Source: Bacteroides sp. (lineage in GTDB: Bacteria; Bacteroidota; Bacteroidia; Bacteroidales; Muribaculaceae). Taken from it: 64,000 nt of DNA. A program made the translations under genes and the position numbers. Location of the stretch: the NCBI GenBank assembly GCA_023665145.1, contig JAMPEM010000007.1, forward strand, positions 1 to 64,000. The letters run 5' to 3'. Of this stretch, positions 56,179 through 64,000 are shown one piece after another (position 1 is the stretch's first letter; each line of letters opens with the position of its first letter). A model generated the notes under the pieces. The model had not been told where the DNA came from, ran no database searches, and saw nothing but the letters and a program-made list of their open reading frames with translations.

Positions 56179-57918
56179 TCAAAAAATATCCTTCTTGTTA
56201 ACAGCAACAACAATATTATTTTTAACAGTAACAGTTTCTCCGGTCTTGTAGATTGAGGTTAATAATGAATCATTATAACCGATAAAAGTATTATTGCAAA
56301 TTGTAACATAAGAGAACTTCGGTATAATTGGGTTCATTTCATAATCTGCATATAATGTTCCACTATTATTTACAGATCCGGACTCGGTCAGAACATATTG
56401 TCTTGTATATACATTGTCAGAAACGATAAGACGCCCATATTCCGGAGCCTGTATTAAAAGAACATGATATCCCGTATCAGTGAATACATTCCCTTTGATT
56501 ATACAGTCAAATCTATAAATTTTCTGAAAGTATAATTCTGACGAACCTGTCACATTATTACCAACCGAATGAAATACAATATCTTGATATTTCACTGACG
56601 TAAAAAGCGAATGTGCAAATTTGGAGTTTCCTAAAATCTCATTGTTTCTGACTATAAAACTCGTCTTGTCACCACCTATAGTCAAGACAATCCCCCCATC
56701 AACAGTTTCTTTAGCAGACAAAGTAGTTCTTTGATTTCTTGTGTCAACAAAATTATTATCAAAAATCACATTGCCTCCGTTATTTATAACGTTTCTATGT
56801 AGTAAAGAATTTGTTATATGCTCCCCTGCAACAAAATTGTTACCCCTTATAACAAGACCCTCATTATCTCCTCCTTCTAATGAAGATGGAAGGACTCTAA
56901 ACTCGATATCTTCAACAAAATCATTATCAAATGTAGAGATATAGTTAAGATGAGATATTGAATTATCCTGTATGATGAAATTCTTAAAATCATCACCTCT
57001 ATAAGTAGTTATCCAAATAACTCTTCTAACCAATGTCCTACAAATGATGATATTTCTGGCAAAATTGAAATTTCTCCAATTACTATGAAACTTATCTTTT
57101 AAGCCGCTATCAGAATAAAAAGCAACAAGAACATCATTTGCATAATTGTTATTTGTATCAGATATTTCTAAACCATATTCCAATCTATTATCTGAAATCT
57201 CAACATTCTCAACTTCATAGTTATGTTGACGAGAACCGGTCCATATTGCCAATAACTCATCATTGCCATTTTTATAGAAGTAATTCCCGTGAATATAAAC
57301 ATTCTTACAACCACCTCGAAGCCACAAAACACCACCGGCAGTACAATCAATCTTCCCTTGTTGATTTATACGTCCGTTTGTGTTCTCAAAATGGCATCCT
57401 GTCACTTCAACATTATCGCTTTCCCTAATATCCAGATTAGTAATAGGACCATTACTGAGATAAGTGTCGACATTAAATATCTTTATCTCAAAGCACCCTC
57501 TGAATTTCAACAATAACAATTCTGCTTGTTGAGGTGCACCATAGTATGTCTTATTCTCGAGTCTGACAGAAATATTTTCAATTCTTGCGTAAAGACGGTT
57601 GGAATTTTCCGAGTCGCTCTGTCCTTCTGTCTCACCCTGTACAGAAAGGAAGCCATCATCCCAATTTTTAACTTCATTATCAGGAAATGCTGACTTTTTA
57701 TAATATAATTCACTCTTTTCCCCATTCCGACCTACTCTTCCTTTTATGGTTAAATTACATCTCAAATTAAACCTACGATCGAGAGTATATCGAGCTACAT
57801 CCGCTAATTCAATTATCAAATGGTAATTTGAATCATAAAGCTTTGAGACATATTGTGTCAATATGTCTTCCAATGAGGGTGTTCCGTCTGATGTAATGAC
57901 ATACTTCTTTTCAATCAT
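56179..57918 (-). CDS. Large protein with parallel beta-helix-like repeats, unknown function
   Basis: From ATG 57918 it has 579 residues; ATG 57954 would add 12. It has no signal peptide that I can see. Repeated short segments such as VEISDNRLEYG, FIIQDNSISHL, VTGCHFEN and LVIRGNNF have the N-rich turns and alternating hydrophobic pattern of right-handed beta-helix proteins. No catalytic motif is recognised. It is AT-rich, in an accessory block with two exported proteins, and repeat copy E lies about 55 bp upstream of the longer start. Horizontal gain is possible. Confidence 0.55.
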   Translation of the reverse strand: MIEKKYVITSDGTPSLEDILTQYVSKLYDSNYHLIIELADVARYTLDRRFNLRCNLTIKGRVGRNGEKSELYYKKSAFPDNEVKNWDDGFLSVQGETEGQSDSENSNRLYARIENISVRLENKTYYGAPQQAELLLLKFRGCFEIKIFNVDTYLSNGPITNLDIRESDNVEVTGCHFENTNGRINQQGKIDCTAGGVLWLRGGCKNVYIHGNYFYKNGNDELLAIWTGSRQHNYEVENVEISDNRLEYGLEISDTNNNYANDVLVAFYSDSGLKDKFHSNWRNFNFARNIIICRTLVRRVIWITTYRGDDFKNFIIQDNSISHLNYISTFDNDFVEDIEFRVLPSSLEGGDNEGLVIRGNNFVAGEHITNSLLHRNVINNGGNVIFDNNFVDTRNQRTTLSAKETVDGGIVLTIGGDKTSFIVRNNEILGNSKFAHSLFTSVKYQDIVFHSVGNNVTGSSELYFQKIYRFDCIIKGNVFTDTGYHVLLIQAPEYGRLIVSDNVYTRQYVLTESGSVNNSGTLYADYEMNPIIPKFSYVTICNNTFIGYNDSLLTSIYKTGETVTVKNNIVVAVNKKDIF

Positions 57919-58010
57919 AATATGACATATAATAGTTTGCCCCATATATAACATAAATAATATGCGATTTGTTGCAGTCCGTTATTTTTATATCTTAAGA
58001 GACAGACTGA

Positions 58011-58063
58011 ACTAACAATTTTATAAACAAATCACTTTAAGTTCTATTATTCAATAACCTCTA
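58011..58063 (-). repeat. Dispersed intergenic repeat, copy E
   Basis: The minus strand reads TTAGAGGTTATTGAATAATA followed by GAACTTAAAGTGATTTGTTT and then ATAAAATTGTTAGT, aligning with copies A, B and C. It sits between the CotH gene terminator and the helix-protein gene. Confidence 0.6.
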
Positions 58064-58076
58064 ATTTTCCATCTAA

Positions 58077-58109
58077 TAAAAAAATGTGCGCCATAATTTA
58101 TGACGCACA
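58077..58109 (-). terminator. Terminator of the CotH gene
   Basis: TGTGCG (58085-58090) pairs with CGCACA (58104-58109), one mismatch, then CAT/ATG; an A-run at 58077-58084 gives a T-run on the minus strand. 24 bp past the stop. Confidence 0.75.
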
Positions 58110-58132
58110 CCTTATTACTTTATCAAATCAGT

Positions 58133-60487
58133 TTATTTTACTACAACCTTCTTTGACTTTGACCCTCGTTTTTCTATATATATACCGGCGTTTTCAGGTT
58201 TACCGTCCAAAAGCAAACCTTCTAACGTATAATAAACAGGAACAACATTGACATCATTAATCAATTCTCCAACACTATTTGAGTCATCTAAAGAAAATAC
58301 CGCTTTCTTCACATCGGGGGACGCTACATACTCAATATCACCATCGGGATAAACAATATGTTTTTCACCATCCTTTTCCGTTGTCTCATCAAGAACCCAT
58401 ACTTTTTTATCCACTCCGGCAAGTTTCACACTCTCTCCGGTGAAGAATCTGGTGTTGAACGTCGGTTTTGTGAAAGGTAGATTATTGAAGGAAGTGACTG
58501 CATTTCCATGCTCTACTGAAAGTTCATAGATATTTCCTAATGAAAACTCCTCTTTCAAGATATTGAAAATATAATCAGGACGCTGACGGATGAAAGTTCT
58601 CATAGATGCTTCCGCGCTTATGGATTCAAGCCAGTTTTCATAATAGAATATGGCATTGCCGGGAGTCTGATTCACCTCATAGTTATCCTTCATCTCATCT
58701 GAAATCTCATCTGTCATTCTGACAAAAAATGGCTCTGCATAAATAGGATTACAGAAATCGCCTGCCATAAAAGCAATATTTGAGGCAAGAAGACTCCGGC
58801 CCTCCTTGTTTTTGAAAAGGAAGGTGATAACATTACCTATTCTTTTGTAATACGGATGCTCATGATTTTCCCATTGTCTCAGATAAGGGAACGGATTCTT
58901 GGAAGGTAGTTCCTTGTAGCGGCCAAATGTATGATCAAGGTCTTTGGTCAGCATTCTCCATCTTGAATCACCATTCTTGGCAACAGATCTCCACCACACT
59001 GTGTTGTTTCCAAGCCAGTCGCCGTAACAATTATATATGGCATAGGCCACATTGGCGGAATAATTGGAGATGCTCACCTGCTCGGAAAGTTTCCCTACTG
59101 TAAGAGAATCATCATCAAAGATGTCCAGCAGATTGTCTATAATATTATCATCACCTACCTTTATCTCTTCATAATTCTCAAACATCTCTATATCTTCATT
59201 ACCGTTGTAGTTTGCCACTACATAGTCATCATTGCTTCTTTCACGCAGATTCAGAAGGCCATAATATTTACCGTTGATATATATTACGGCAGGTTGATAT
59301 GCCTGATAATCAACATCGGGCATACCGTTTCCGAGCAATGTCTGGGCAAATCCGTCAATTATATGTGCTCCTCCCCAGTCATTTCCGGCATTACGGATTA
59401 TGAATGATGGTGACTCCACAACCTCGGGCTTGTCCTTCCAAAAATCAGATGTGTCATACATTTTCTTTCCAAATCTCTTGTTGGAATAAATAGCAAGTGA
59501 TTTCTGAGGATTGACTCTTGTATTACCACCCTGGATTCTTGTCTCTCCTAATTGACTGAAAATCTCATGTCCATCGGTGGTGAAGTATTCTACATTCACC
59601 GGACGACGCCAATCATTTTTCCAGTTGGGATTATCCTCCGATCCTGCAAATATACCCATCTCCTCATCATATAAATGCTTCGGATCAGTCGACAAGGAAA
59701 CAACAGGCAATGACAATTCCCTCGGATGGAAGATATAGGAAACGGTCACTGATCGGGGTGAAAGCCATTTATCGGAGAATAATTTGGCACGCACAACGGT
59801 AGATTCTGAAATCTCCGATTCCCATGATATCTTACCTCTGACCGCGCACTCTCTTTTAGGCTCACTTCCATCCGTTGTGACACATAACATGACATCTTCC
59901 GGAAGATTATCCCCGACCGGCAATGAGACCTGGACCTTTACAGGGTTCTGATATAGACCTGCAGACGGTGAAACGACAGGATTGGGCAGAAGGTTTGTAG
60001 CAGGTGTTGAAGTATTTTCCATTCCCGGTGTAGGTTGGAGAAAATAAGACCACTCTCCATTATCTTTCAAACCATAAGGAATCTCAGGAGCGGGGAATTT
60101 TGCCAGATTTATAGTTTCAACCAGATTTCCTGAAGGATCCCATAAATTCAGAATGCTTTTCCCTGAATCCACCCTGAAACTCGTATGCAACCCGGTATCC
60201 TCTTTATCACAATAGACCACGATGAGTTCTCCAGGGTTTATGATTACAGTTTCAGGGAATATATATGCTTTGCTATATTTATCCTTGACGCCAAGTCCCC
60301 AACCTTTCAAATCCACCGGACTATCAGAGGTATTCTTTATCTCCACCCAAGAATCAGGAAATTCATGGTCGAAATAAAGTCCGTCAATATTGGACTGCAT
60401 GATTTCGTTCACTCTCAACTGCCCCACAGCAGATAATGACATAGCAGCAAGAATGCAAAACGAAGGTAGTTTTAACTTCATATTCAT
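58133..60487 (-). CDS. Secreted CotH-kinase protein with lamin-tail domain and sorting-type tail
   Basis: 784-residue exported protein. Signal peptide about 1-22, then a lamin-tail-like domain (about 24-135, with WVEIKNTSDSPVDLKGWGLG), a chitobiase-type beta domain (about 170-265) and a CotH-kinase domain (about 270-600). Kinase landmarks: RIQGG with a later KSLAIYSNKRFG, and the metal motif LTKDLDHTFG. The tail YYTLEGLLLDG to KVVVK resembles a sorting signal. CotH kinases phosphorylate proteins in spore formers. The partner here is unknown. Confidence 0.85.
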   Translation of the reverse strand: MNMKLKLPSFCILAAMSLSAVGQLRVNEIMQSNIDGLYFDHEFPDSWVEIKNTSDSPVDLKGWGLGVKDKYSKAYIFPETVIINPGELIVVYCDKEDTGLHTSFRVDSGKSILNLWDPSGNLVETINLAKFPAPEIPYGLKDNGEWSYFLQPTPGMENTSTPATNLLPNPVVSPSAGLYQNPVKVQVSLPVGDNLPEDVMLCVTTDGSEPKRECAVRGKISWESEISESTVVRAKLFSDKWLSPRSVTVSYIFHPRELSLPVVSLSTDPKHLYDEEMGIFAGSEDNPNWKNDWRRPVNVEYFTTDGHEIFSQLGETRIQGGNTRVNPQKSLAIYSNKRFGKKMYDTSDFWKDKPEVVESPSFIIRNAGNDWGGAHIIDGFAQTLLGNGMPDVDYQAYQPAVIYINGKYYGLLNLRERSNDDYVVANYNGNEDIEMFENYEEIKVGDDNIIDNLLDIFDDDSLTVGKLSEQVSISNYSANVAYAIYNCYGDWLGNNTVWWRSVAKNGDSRWRMLTKDLDHTFGRYKELPSKNPFPYLRQWENHEHPYYKRIGNVITFLFKNKEGRSLLASNIAFMAGDFCNPIYAEPFFVRMTDEISDEMKDNYEVNQTPGNAIFYYENWLESISAEASMRTFIRQRPDYIFNILKEEFSLGNIYELSVEHGNAVTSFNNLPFTKPTFNTRFFTGESVKLAGVDKKVWVLDETTEKDGEKHIVYPDGDIEYVASPDVKKAVFSLDDSNSVGELINDVNVVPVYYTLEGLLLDGKPENAGIYIEKRGSKSKKVVVK

Positions 60488-60551
60488 ATTTATTCAAATA
60501 TTTTAACGGTTCATTTCAAAAGAAACAATTAAGACCTTAATTTATAACGTA

Positions 60552-60587
60552 AAGATAAAGATAATATTATTACATTATCTTTATCTT
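60552..60587 (-). terminator. Terminator of the helicase-rlmH-nadC operon
   Basis: AAGATAAAGATAAT (60552-60565) and ATTATCTTTATCTT (60574-60587), 14-bp perfect stem, 23 bp past the nadC stop. Confidence 0.65.
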
Positions 60588-60609
60588 AGACGAATAACCG
60601 GACTTTTCC

Positions 60610-61458
60610 TCAACAGGCTTTAAAACTCATATCCAATCCTTTGACACTGTGAGTCAAAGCCCCCACACTTATAAAATCAACACCGGCCTCGCCGTACGCT
60701 CTGAGATTTTCTATAGTAATGCCTCCGGAAGACTCTGTCTCCGCCTTACCACCCACAATCTTGACGGCCTCTTTTGTGAGTTCCGGAGTGAAATTATCGA
60801 ACATGATTCTGTCAACACCGCCAATGCGTAAAATCTCTCGGATATCATCAAGTGAACGAGCCTCAACCTCTATCTTAAGATTTTTACCATTCTCCTTGCA
60901 ATATTGACGGGCTCTTGTCACAGCCGCCTCAATACCTCCGGCAAAGTCTATATGATTATCCTTAATCAGAATCATATCGAAAAGTCCAATACGATGATTT
61001 GTGCCGCCACCGAGACGCACACCCTCCTTTTCCAAAATTCTCATACCCGGTGTAGTTTTCCTGGTATCAAGCACTCTGGTACGAAGACCTTTCAATTCAT
61101 CTTGATATCTCTTTGTCATTGTAGCCACACCACTCATACGTTGCATGATATTAAGCATGGTACGTTCGGCTATGAGAAGAGATCTCACTGATCCTTCCGC
61201 AATAAATGCTACGTCGCCGGGTACAACCTCTGCTCCATCCTCAATAAACTTCTCAATCTTAATATCCGGATCGAGCTTATGAAGCACCTTCTCAGCTATT
61301 TCCACTCCGGCCAACACACCCTTCTCCTTTATCAGCAAACGGGAACTGCCTTTTGCGTCTGCCGGAATAGTGGACAATGTGGTATGATCTCCATCCCCGA
61401 TATCTTCCGCAAAGGATAGATCTAAGAGAGCATCAATAAGTTCCTCTTTTGTTTTCAT
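60610..61458 (-). CDS. nadC: Nicotinate-nucleotide pyrophosphorylase (carboxylating)
   Basis: Makes nicotinic acid mononucleotide from quinolinate and PRPP in de novo NAD synthesis. The 282-residue protein has the family features EDIGDGDHT (16-24), RTMLNIMQRMSGVAT, DTRKTTPGMR, GGGTNHRIGLFDMILIKDNH and the C-terminal ISVGALTHS. 37 bp from rlmH on the same strand. nadA and nadB are not in the window. Confidence 0.96.
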   Translation of the reverse strand: MKTKEELIDALLDLSFAEDIGDGDHTTLSTIPADAKGSSRLLIKEKGVLAGVEIAEKVLHKLDPDIKIEKFIEDGAEVVPGDVAFIAEGSVRSLLIAERTMLNIMQRMSGVATMTKRYQDELKGLRTRVLDTRKTTPGMRILEKEGVRLGGGTNHRIGLFDMILIKDNHIDFAGGIEAAVTRARQYCKENGKNLKIEVEARSLDDIREILRIGGVDRIMFDNFTPELTKEAVKIVGGKAETESSGGITIENLRAYGEAGVDFISVGALTHSVKGLDMSFKAC

Positions 61459-61495
61459 ATTCAGTATAATATATGTTATTCTTAAATTATATTAT

Positions 61496-61969
61496 TTATT
61501 CGTGATGGTATGGTTCACCCCTCAGGATTGTCATGGCTCGATAAATCTGTTCTATAAAAAACATTCTGACCATCTCATGATTGAAAGTCATCTTCGAAAG
61601 TGACATCTTACCATTTGCTCTTGAATACACCTCAGGAGAAAAGCCGTAAGGACCTCCTATTATAAATACCAATCTTTTCAATCCTGACACCATTTTCCCT
61701 TGAAGAAATTCAGCAAACTCTGTGGACGAAAATTGTTTTCCGCGCTCATCAAGTAATATTACCCAATCGGACGGAGAAATACAAGAGAGAATTTGCTTCC
61801 CTTCTGTTTCCTTTTGCATTTTTTCTGTCAGTTTGCGAGCATTCTTCACATCCGGCACTATGCGATTCTCAAAAGGAACATATCTTATCAGACGTTCCAT
61901 ATATTCATTCACCCCCTCCTTAATAAAAGAGATGGATGTTTTTCCAACACATATTAAGGTAATATCCAT
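61496..61969 (-). CDS. rlmH: 23S rRNA (pseudouridine-1915-N3)-methyltransferase
   Basis: SPOUT methyltransferase that modifies helix 69 of 23S rRNA. The 157-residue protein has the VILLDERGKQFSS region, the SAM-knot motif FIIGGPYGFS and the C-terminal MTFNHEMVRMFFIEQIYRA to GEPYHHE. Length is exact for the family. The start codon overlaps the helicase stop by one base (TAATG), so the two are co-translated, an RNA-related pairing. Confidence 0.97.
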   Translation of the reverse strand: MDITLICVGKTSISFIKEGVNEYMERLIRYVPFENRIVPDVKNARKLTEKMQKETEGKQILSCISPSDWVILLDERGKQFSSTEFAEFLQGKMVSGLKRLVFIIGGPYGFSPEVYSRANGKMSLSKMTFNHEMVRMFFIEQIYRAMTILRGEPYHHE

Positions 61970-63294
61970 TATTTAGACGGAGTTGACTGTTTTCTCGGTT
62001 TCCTTTCACCTGCACCCTGTGGAGATACTGCAGTTTTCTTACCGTGTTGAGATTGTTTTGATCTTCGTTTACTTTTATCAGACGACTTATTTATTACGGC
62101 ATTTTTCGGACACTTCCTTCTTTTTTTTCCAGATGACTTCCTTATTGAATATTCCGGTGTCGGGCCAAACTCATCAGGAACGCAATTTTTCGTAACATCT
62201 TTTTCGAGAAGCTGCTCTATCTTACTGAATTTATATCCATCCTTATCCGAAATGAAAGTAACTGCTTTACCATCACGATCGGCACGAGCTGTTCTGCCAA
62301 TACGATGCACATAATCCTCGGCTTCATGTGGGACATCAAAATTGACCACCATTCTTATATCATCAATATCAATGCCACGAGCCACAATATCTGTAGCTAT
62401 AAGAAGTTTCACCTTTCCGGATTTAAAGTCGAGCATGACATCATCTCGTTGCTTTTGATCCAAATCACTATGCATCTCCGCAACACCATTAAATTCCCTA
62501 CGCAATGCCTTCCCTAATTCCTTAACCTTCAACTTGGACGACGCAAAAATTATGACTCTTTCAGGAGGCTCATCCTTGAACATCCGTTTAAGAATAGGGA
62601 TTTTCTGCGCTTCGTAACATACGAATGCAGACTGATCAATCTTCTCTGCAGGTTTGGAGACGGCAAGCTTCACTTCAGCGGGATTATTAAGAATTCTTGA
62701 AGCTAACTGCTGAATCTTTTGAGGCATTGTAGCTGAAAAAAGAAGCGTTTGTCTCGAAGTAGGAAGAGCCTTGACAATCTGCATTATATCATCAAAGAAT
62801 CCCATATCAAGCATACGGTCTGCTTCATCGAGAATAAAAAACGAGACTTTCGACAAATCCACATATCCCATGCTAAGATGAGCTATTAGCCGTCCCGGAG
62901 TGGCAATCACTATATCAGCTCCATGAGTAAGACCCTTTTTCTGCTGTTCAAAGGTATGTCCGTCAGTACCTCCATAAATTGGCAACGAGCTGATAGACAT
63001 AAAATACGCAAATCCCTGCAGCTGACGGTCTATCTGCTGAGCCAGCTCCCTCGTGGGAGCCATAACAATACAATTGACGGATTCTTCAGGATAATTGCCG
63101 GAGGCGAGCTTGTCAATCACCGGCAAAAGATAGGCCGCAGTCTTTCCTGTGCCTGTTTGAGCTACAGCTATCAAGTCTCTACCCTCTGAGATAGCCGGTA
63201 TAGCCGCCTGCTGTATTGGTGTACATTCATCAAAATGCATATCCCATAATGCATCCAAAAGGTCGTCATTATCTATCAGTTCATCAAATCTCAT
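61969..63294 (-). CDS. DEAD-box RNA helicase
   Basis: ATP-dependent RNA unwinding, probably in ribosome assembly or decay. The 441-residue protein has Q motif (TPIQQAAIP), motif I AQTGTGKT, Ia PTRELAQQ, II DEAD, III SAT, and VI HRIGRTAR, then a basic, Lys/Ser-rich C-terminal tail (about 385-441) suited to RNA binding. Resembles the RhlE group. It heads the helicase-rlmH-nadC operon. Confidence 0.94.
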   Translation of the reverse strand: MRFDELIDNDDLLDALWDMHFDECTPIQQAAIPAISEGRDLIAVAQTGTGKTAAYLLPVIDKLASGNYPEESVNCIVMAPTRELAQQIDRQLQGFAYFMSISSLPIYGGTDGHTFEQQKKGLTHGADIVIATPGRLIAHLSMGYVDLSKVSFFILDEADRMLDMGFFDDIMQIVKALPTSRQTLLFSATMPQKIQQLASRILNNPAEVKLAVSKPAEKIDQSAFVCYEAQKIPILKRMFKDEPPERVIIFASSKLKVKELGKALRREFNGVAEMHSDLDQKQRDDVMLDFKSGKVKLLIATDIVARGIDIDDIRMVVNFDVPHEAEDYVHRIGRTARADRDGKAVTFISDKDGYKFSKIEQLLEKDVTKNCVPDEFGPTPEYSIRKSSGKKRRKCPKNAVINKSSDKSKRRSKQSQHGKKTAVSPQGAGERKPRKQSTPSK

Positions 63295-63432
63295 TTGAAT
63301 TCAATTTGGAACTTTAAAGTTAGCAAATATTTATCATTTTTGCAAATTTGAAAAAATTTATTAGATATAAACAATTTTTATCACTCTAAATATCAACCAC
63401 TTAAAAAATATTCTCACTTTTAGACAAAAAAA

Positions 63433-63446
63433 GTGAAACGTTTCAC
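63433..63446. promoter_or_regulatory. Perfect palindrome GTGAAACGTTTCAC, candidate operator
   Basis: 14-bp perfect palindrome 60 bp upstream of the sigma factor ATG. Its TGAAACGTTTCA core has the central CpG symmetry of LacI-family operators. It lies in the 211-bp divergent gap between the helicase and sigma factor genes. Confidence 0.45.
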
Positions 63447-63505
63447 CGAACATTCCAAACACATAGTTGTTTTAGAAATATAGATAACCAACTAACTAAA
63501 CTACG

Positions 63506-64000
63506 ATGCATTCACAAGACAATTTCAAACAGAAGCTTTTAGGATTGCAAGGCAATCTTCTTAATTTCGCACTTCAGCTAACCACGGATCGAGACGAAGC
63601 CAACGACCTTCTTCAAGATACTACTCTTAAGGCACTCGATAATGCTGATAAATATGTGGAAAACGTCAACTTTAAGGGATGGATTTTCACAATCATGCGC
63701 AATATCTTTATCAACAACTATCGCAAGTCTGTACGCCAAGCTACAGTTGTTGACAAGACAGAAGACCTCTTCCACCTCAATGTGAGCCAAGACTCAGGAC
63801 TCAATACCCCGGACGGTTCTTTCGCTGTTAAAGAAATTTCCGTAGCCATCAACGAATTCTCTGAAGAATATCGTGTGCCATTCACAATGCACGTGGCAGG
63901 ATATAAATATCACGAAATTGCAGCAAAACTCGGTCTCCCTCTCGGAACTGTCAAGAGCCGTATTTTCTTCGCAAGAAAACGTCTTCAGGAGCAACTTAAG
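63506..64000 (+). CDS. ECF-type RNA polymerase sigma factor (partial, runs off the window)
   Basis: 165 codons are visible with no stop; the gene continues past the window edge. Region 2 is about 16-83 (DEANDLLQDTTLKAL, FKGWIFTIMRNIFINNYRK) and region 4 from about 113 (SEEYRVPFTMHVAGYKYHEIA, GLPLGTVKSRIFFARKRL). This is a classic sigma-2/sigma-4 pair without a long linker. No anti-sigma gene is visible on this side. ATG at 63506 begins MHSQDNFKQKLLG. Confidence 0.9.
   Translation, partial: MHSQDNFKQKLLGLQGNLLNFALQLTTDRDEANDLLQDTTLKALDNADKYVENVNFKGWIFTIMRNIFINNYRKSVRQATVVDKTEDLFHLNVSQDSGLNTPDGSFAVKEISVAINEFSEEYRVPFTMHVAGYKYHEIAAKLGLPLGTVKSRIFFARKRLQEQLK

Noticed and set aside
54180..60487. 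Polysaccharide utilisation locus
   Set aside because: No SusC/SusD pair or associated regulators are present; the block is only three exported or helix-like proteins.

Overview
The window looks like chromosomal core DNA of a Bacteroidales bacterium, most likely Muribaculaceae (the S24-7 group) or a close relative. Grounds: an LpxC-FabZ fusion, a FeoA-FeoB fusion, a serine palmitoyltransferase for sphingolipids, a short phosphoglycerate dehydrogenase of the lysine type, a methylmalonyl-CoA (succinate to propionate) pathway with a Na+-pump decarboxylase, secreted proteins with a Por-type sorting-like tail, and many promoters with the Bacteroidota -7 box TAnnTTTG. The genus is inference. I see no prophage, insertion sequence, CRISPR array, tRNA or rRNA.

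Layout. 0-8.3 kb: leftward group nrnA, DUF4827 lipoprotein, glmM, sppA, lpxK, then purine nucleoside phosphorylase and thiL. 8.4-11.2 kb: rightward mazG, topB and a small Cys-rich membrane protein. 11.2-21.4 kb: leftward mtnN, ftsE, feoB, clpC, gph and a lipidated TamA/BamA-like barrel. 21.5 kb: a DUF2156 protein. 22.7-26.7 kb: mutA-mutB. 27-30.5 kb: patatin, alpha-amylase, prs. 30.9-32.1 kb: a secreted protein with a sorting-like tail. 32.6-37.3 kb: epimerase, carboxyltransferase, OadG-like, biotin carrier and OadB-like genes, which with mutAB interconvert succinyl-CoA and propionyl-CoA and couple decarboxylation to Na+ export. 37.6-40.8 kb: lpxD, lpxC-fabZ, lpxA (lipid A). 41.1-45 kb: dnaK, spt and a pRiA4b-type protein. 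45-51 kb: small lipoprotein, uvrA, P-loop kinase, groESL. 51-54 kb: DUF3108 protein, serC, serA. 54-60.5 kb: an accessory surface block (leucine-rich repeat protein, parallel-helix-like protein, secreted CotH protein). 60.6-63.3 kb: DEAD helicase, rlmH, nadC. The window ends inside an ECF sigma factor gene.

Most worth a second look: a box shared upstream of groESL, clpC and dnaK with sigma-54-like spacing but no canonical -12 GC; a dispersed ~55-bp intergenic repeat built on TAAGAGGTTGTT; structured RNA leaders before mutA and before the Na+-pump beta subunit; a perfect palindrome upstream of feoB and another upstream of the sigma factor; and three secreted proteins sharing one C-terminal tail. 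I found no clear new multi-gene system. The novelty candidates are mainly regulatory and intergenic.

All assignments come from reading the sequence; no database search was run.
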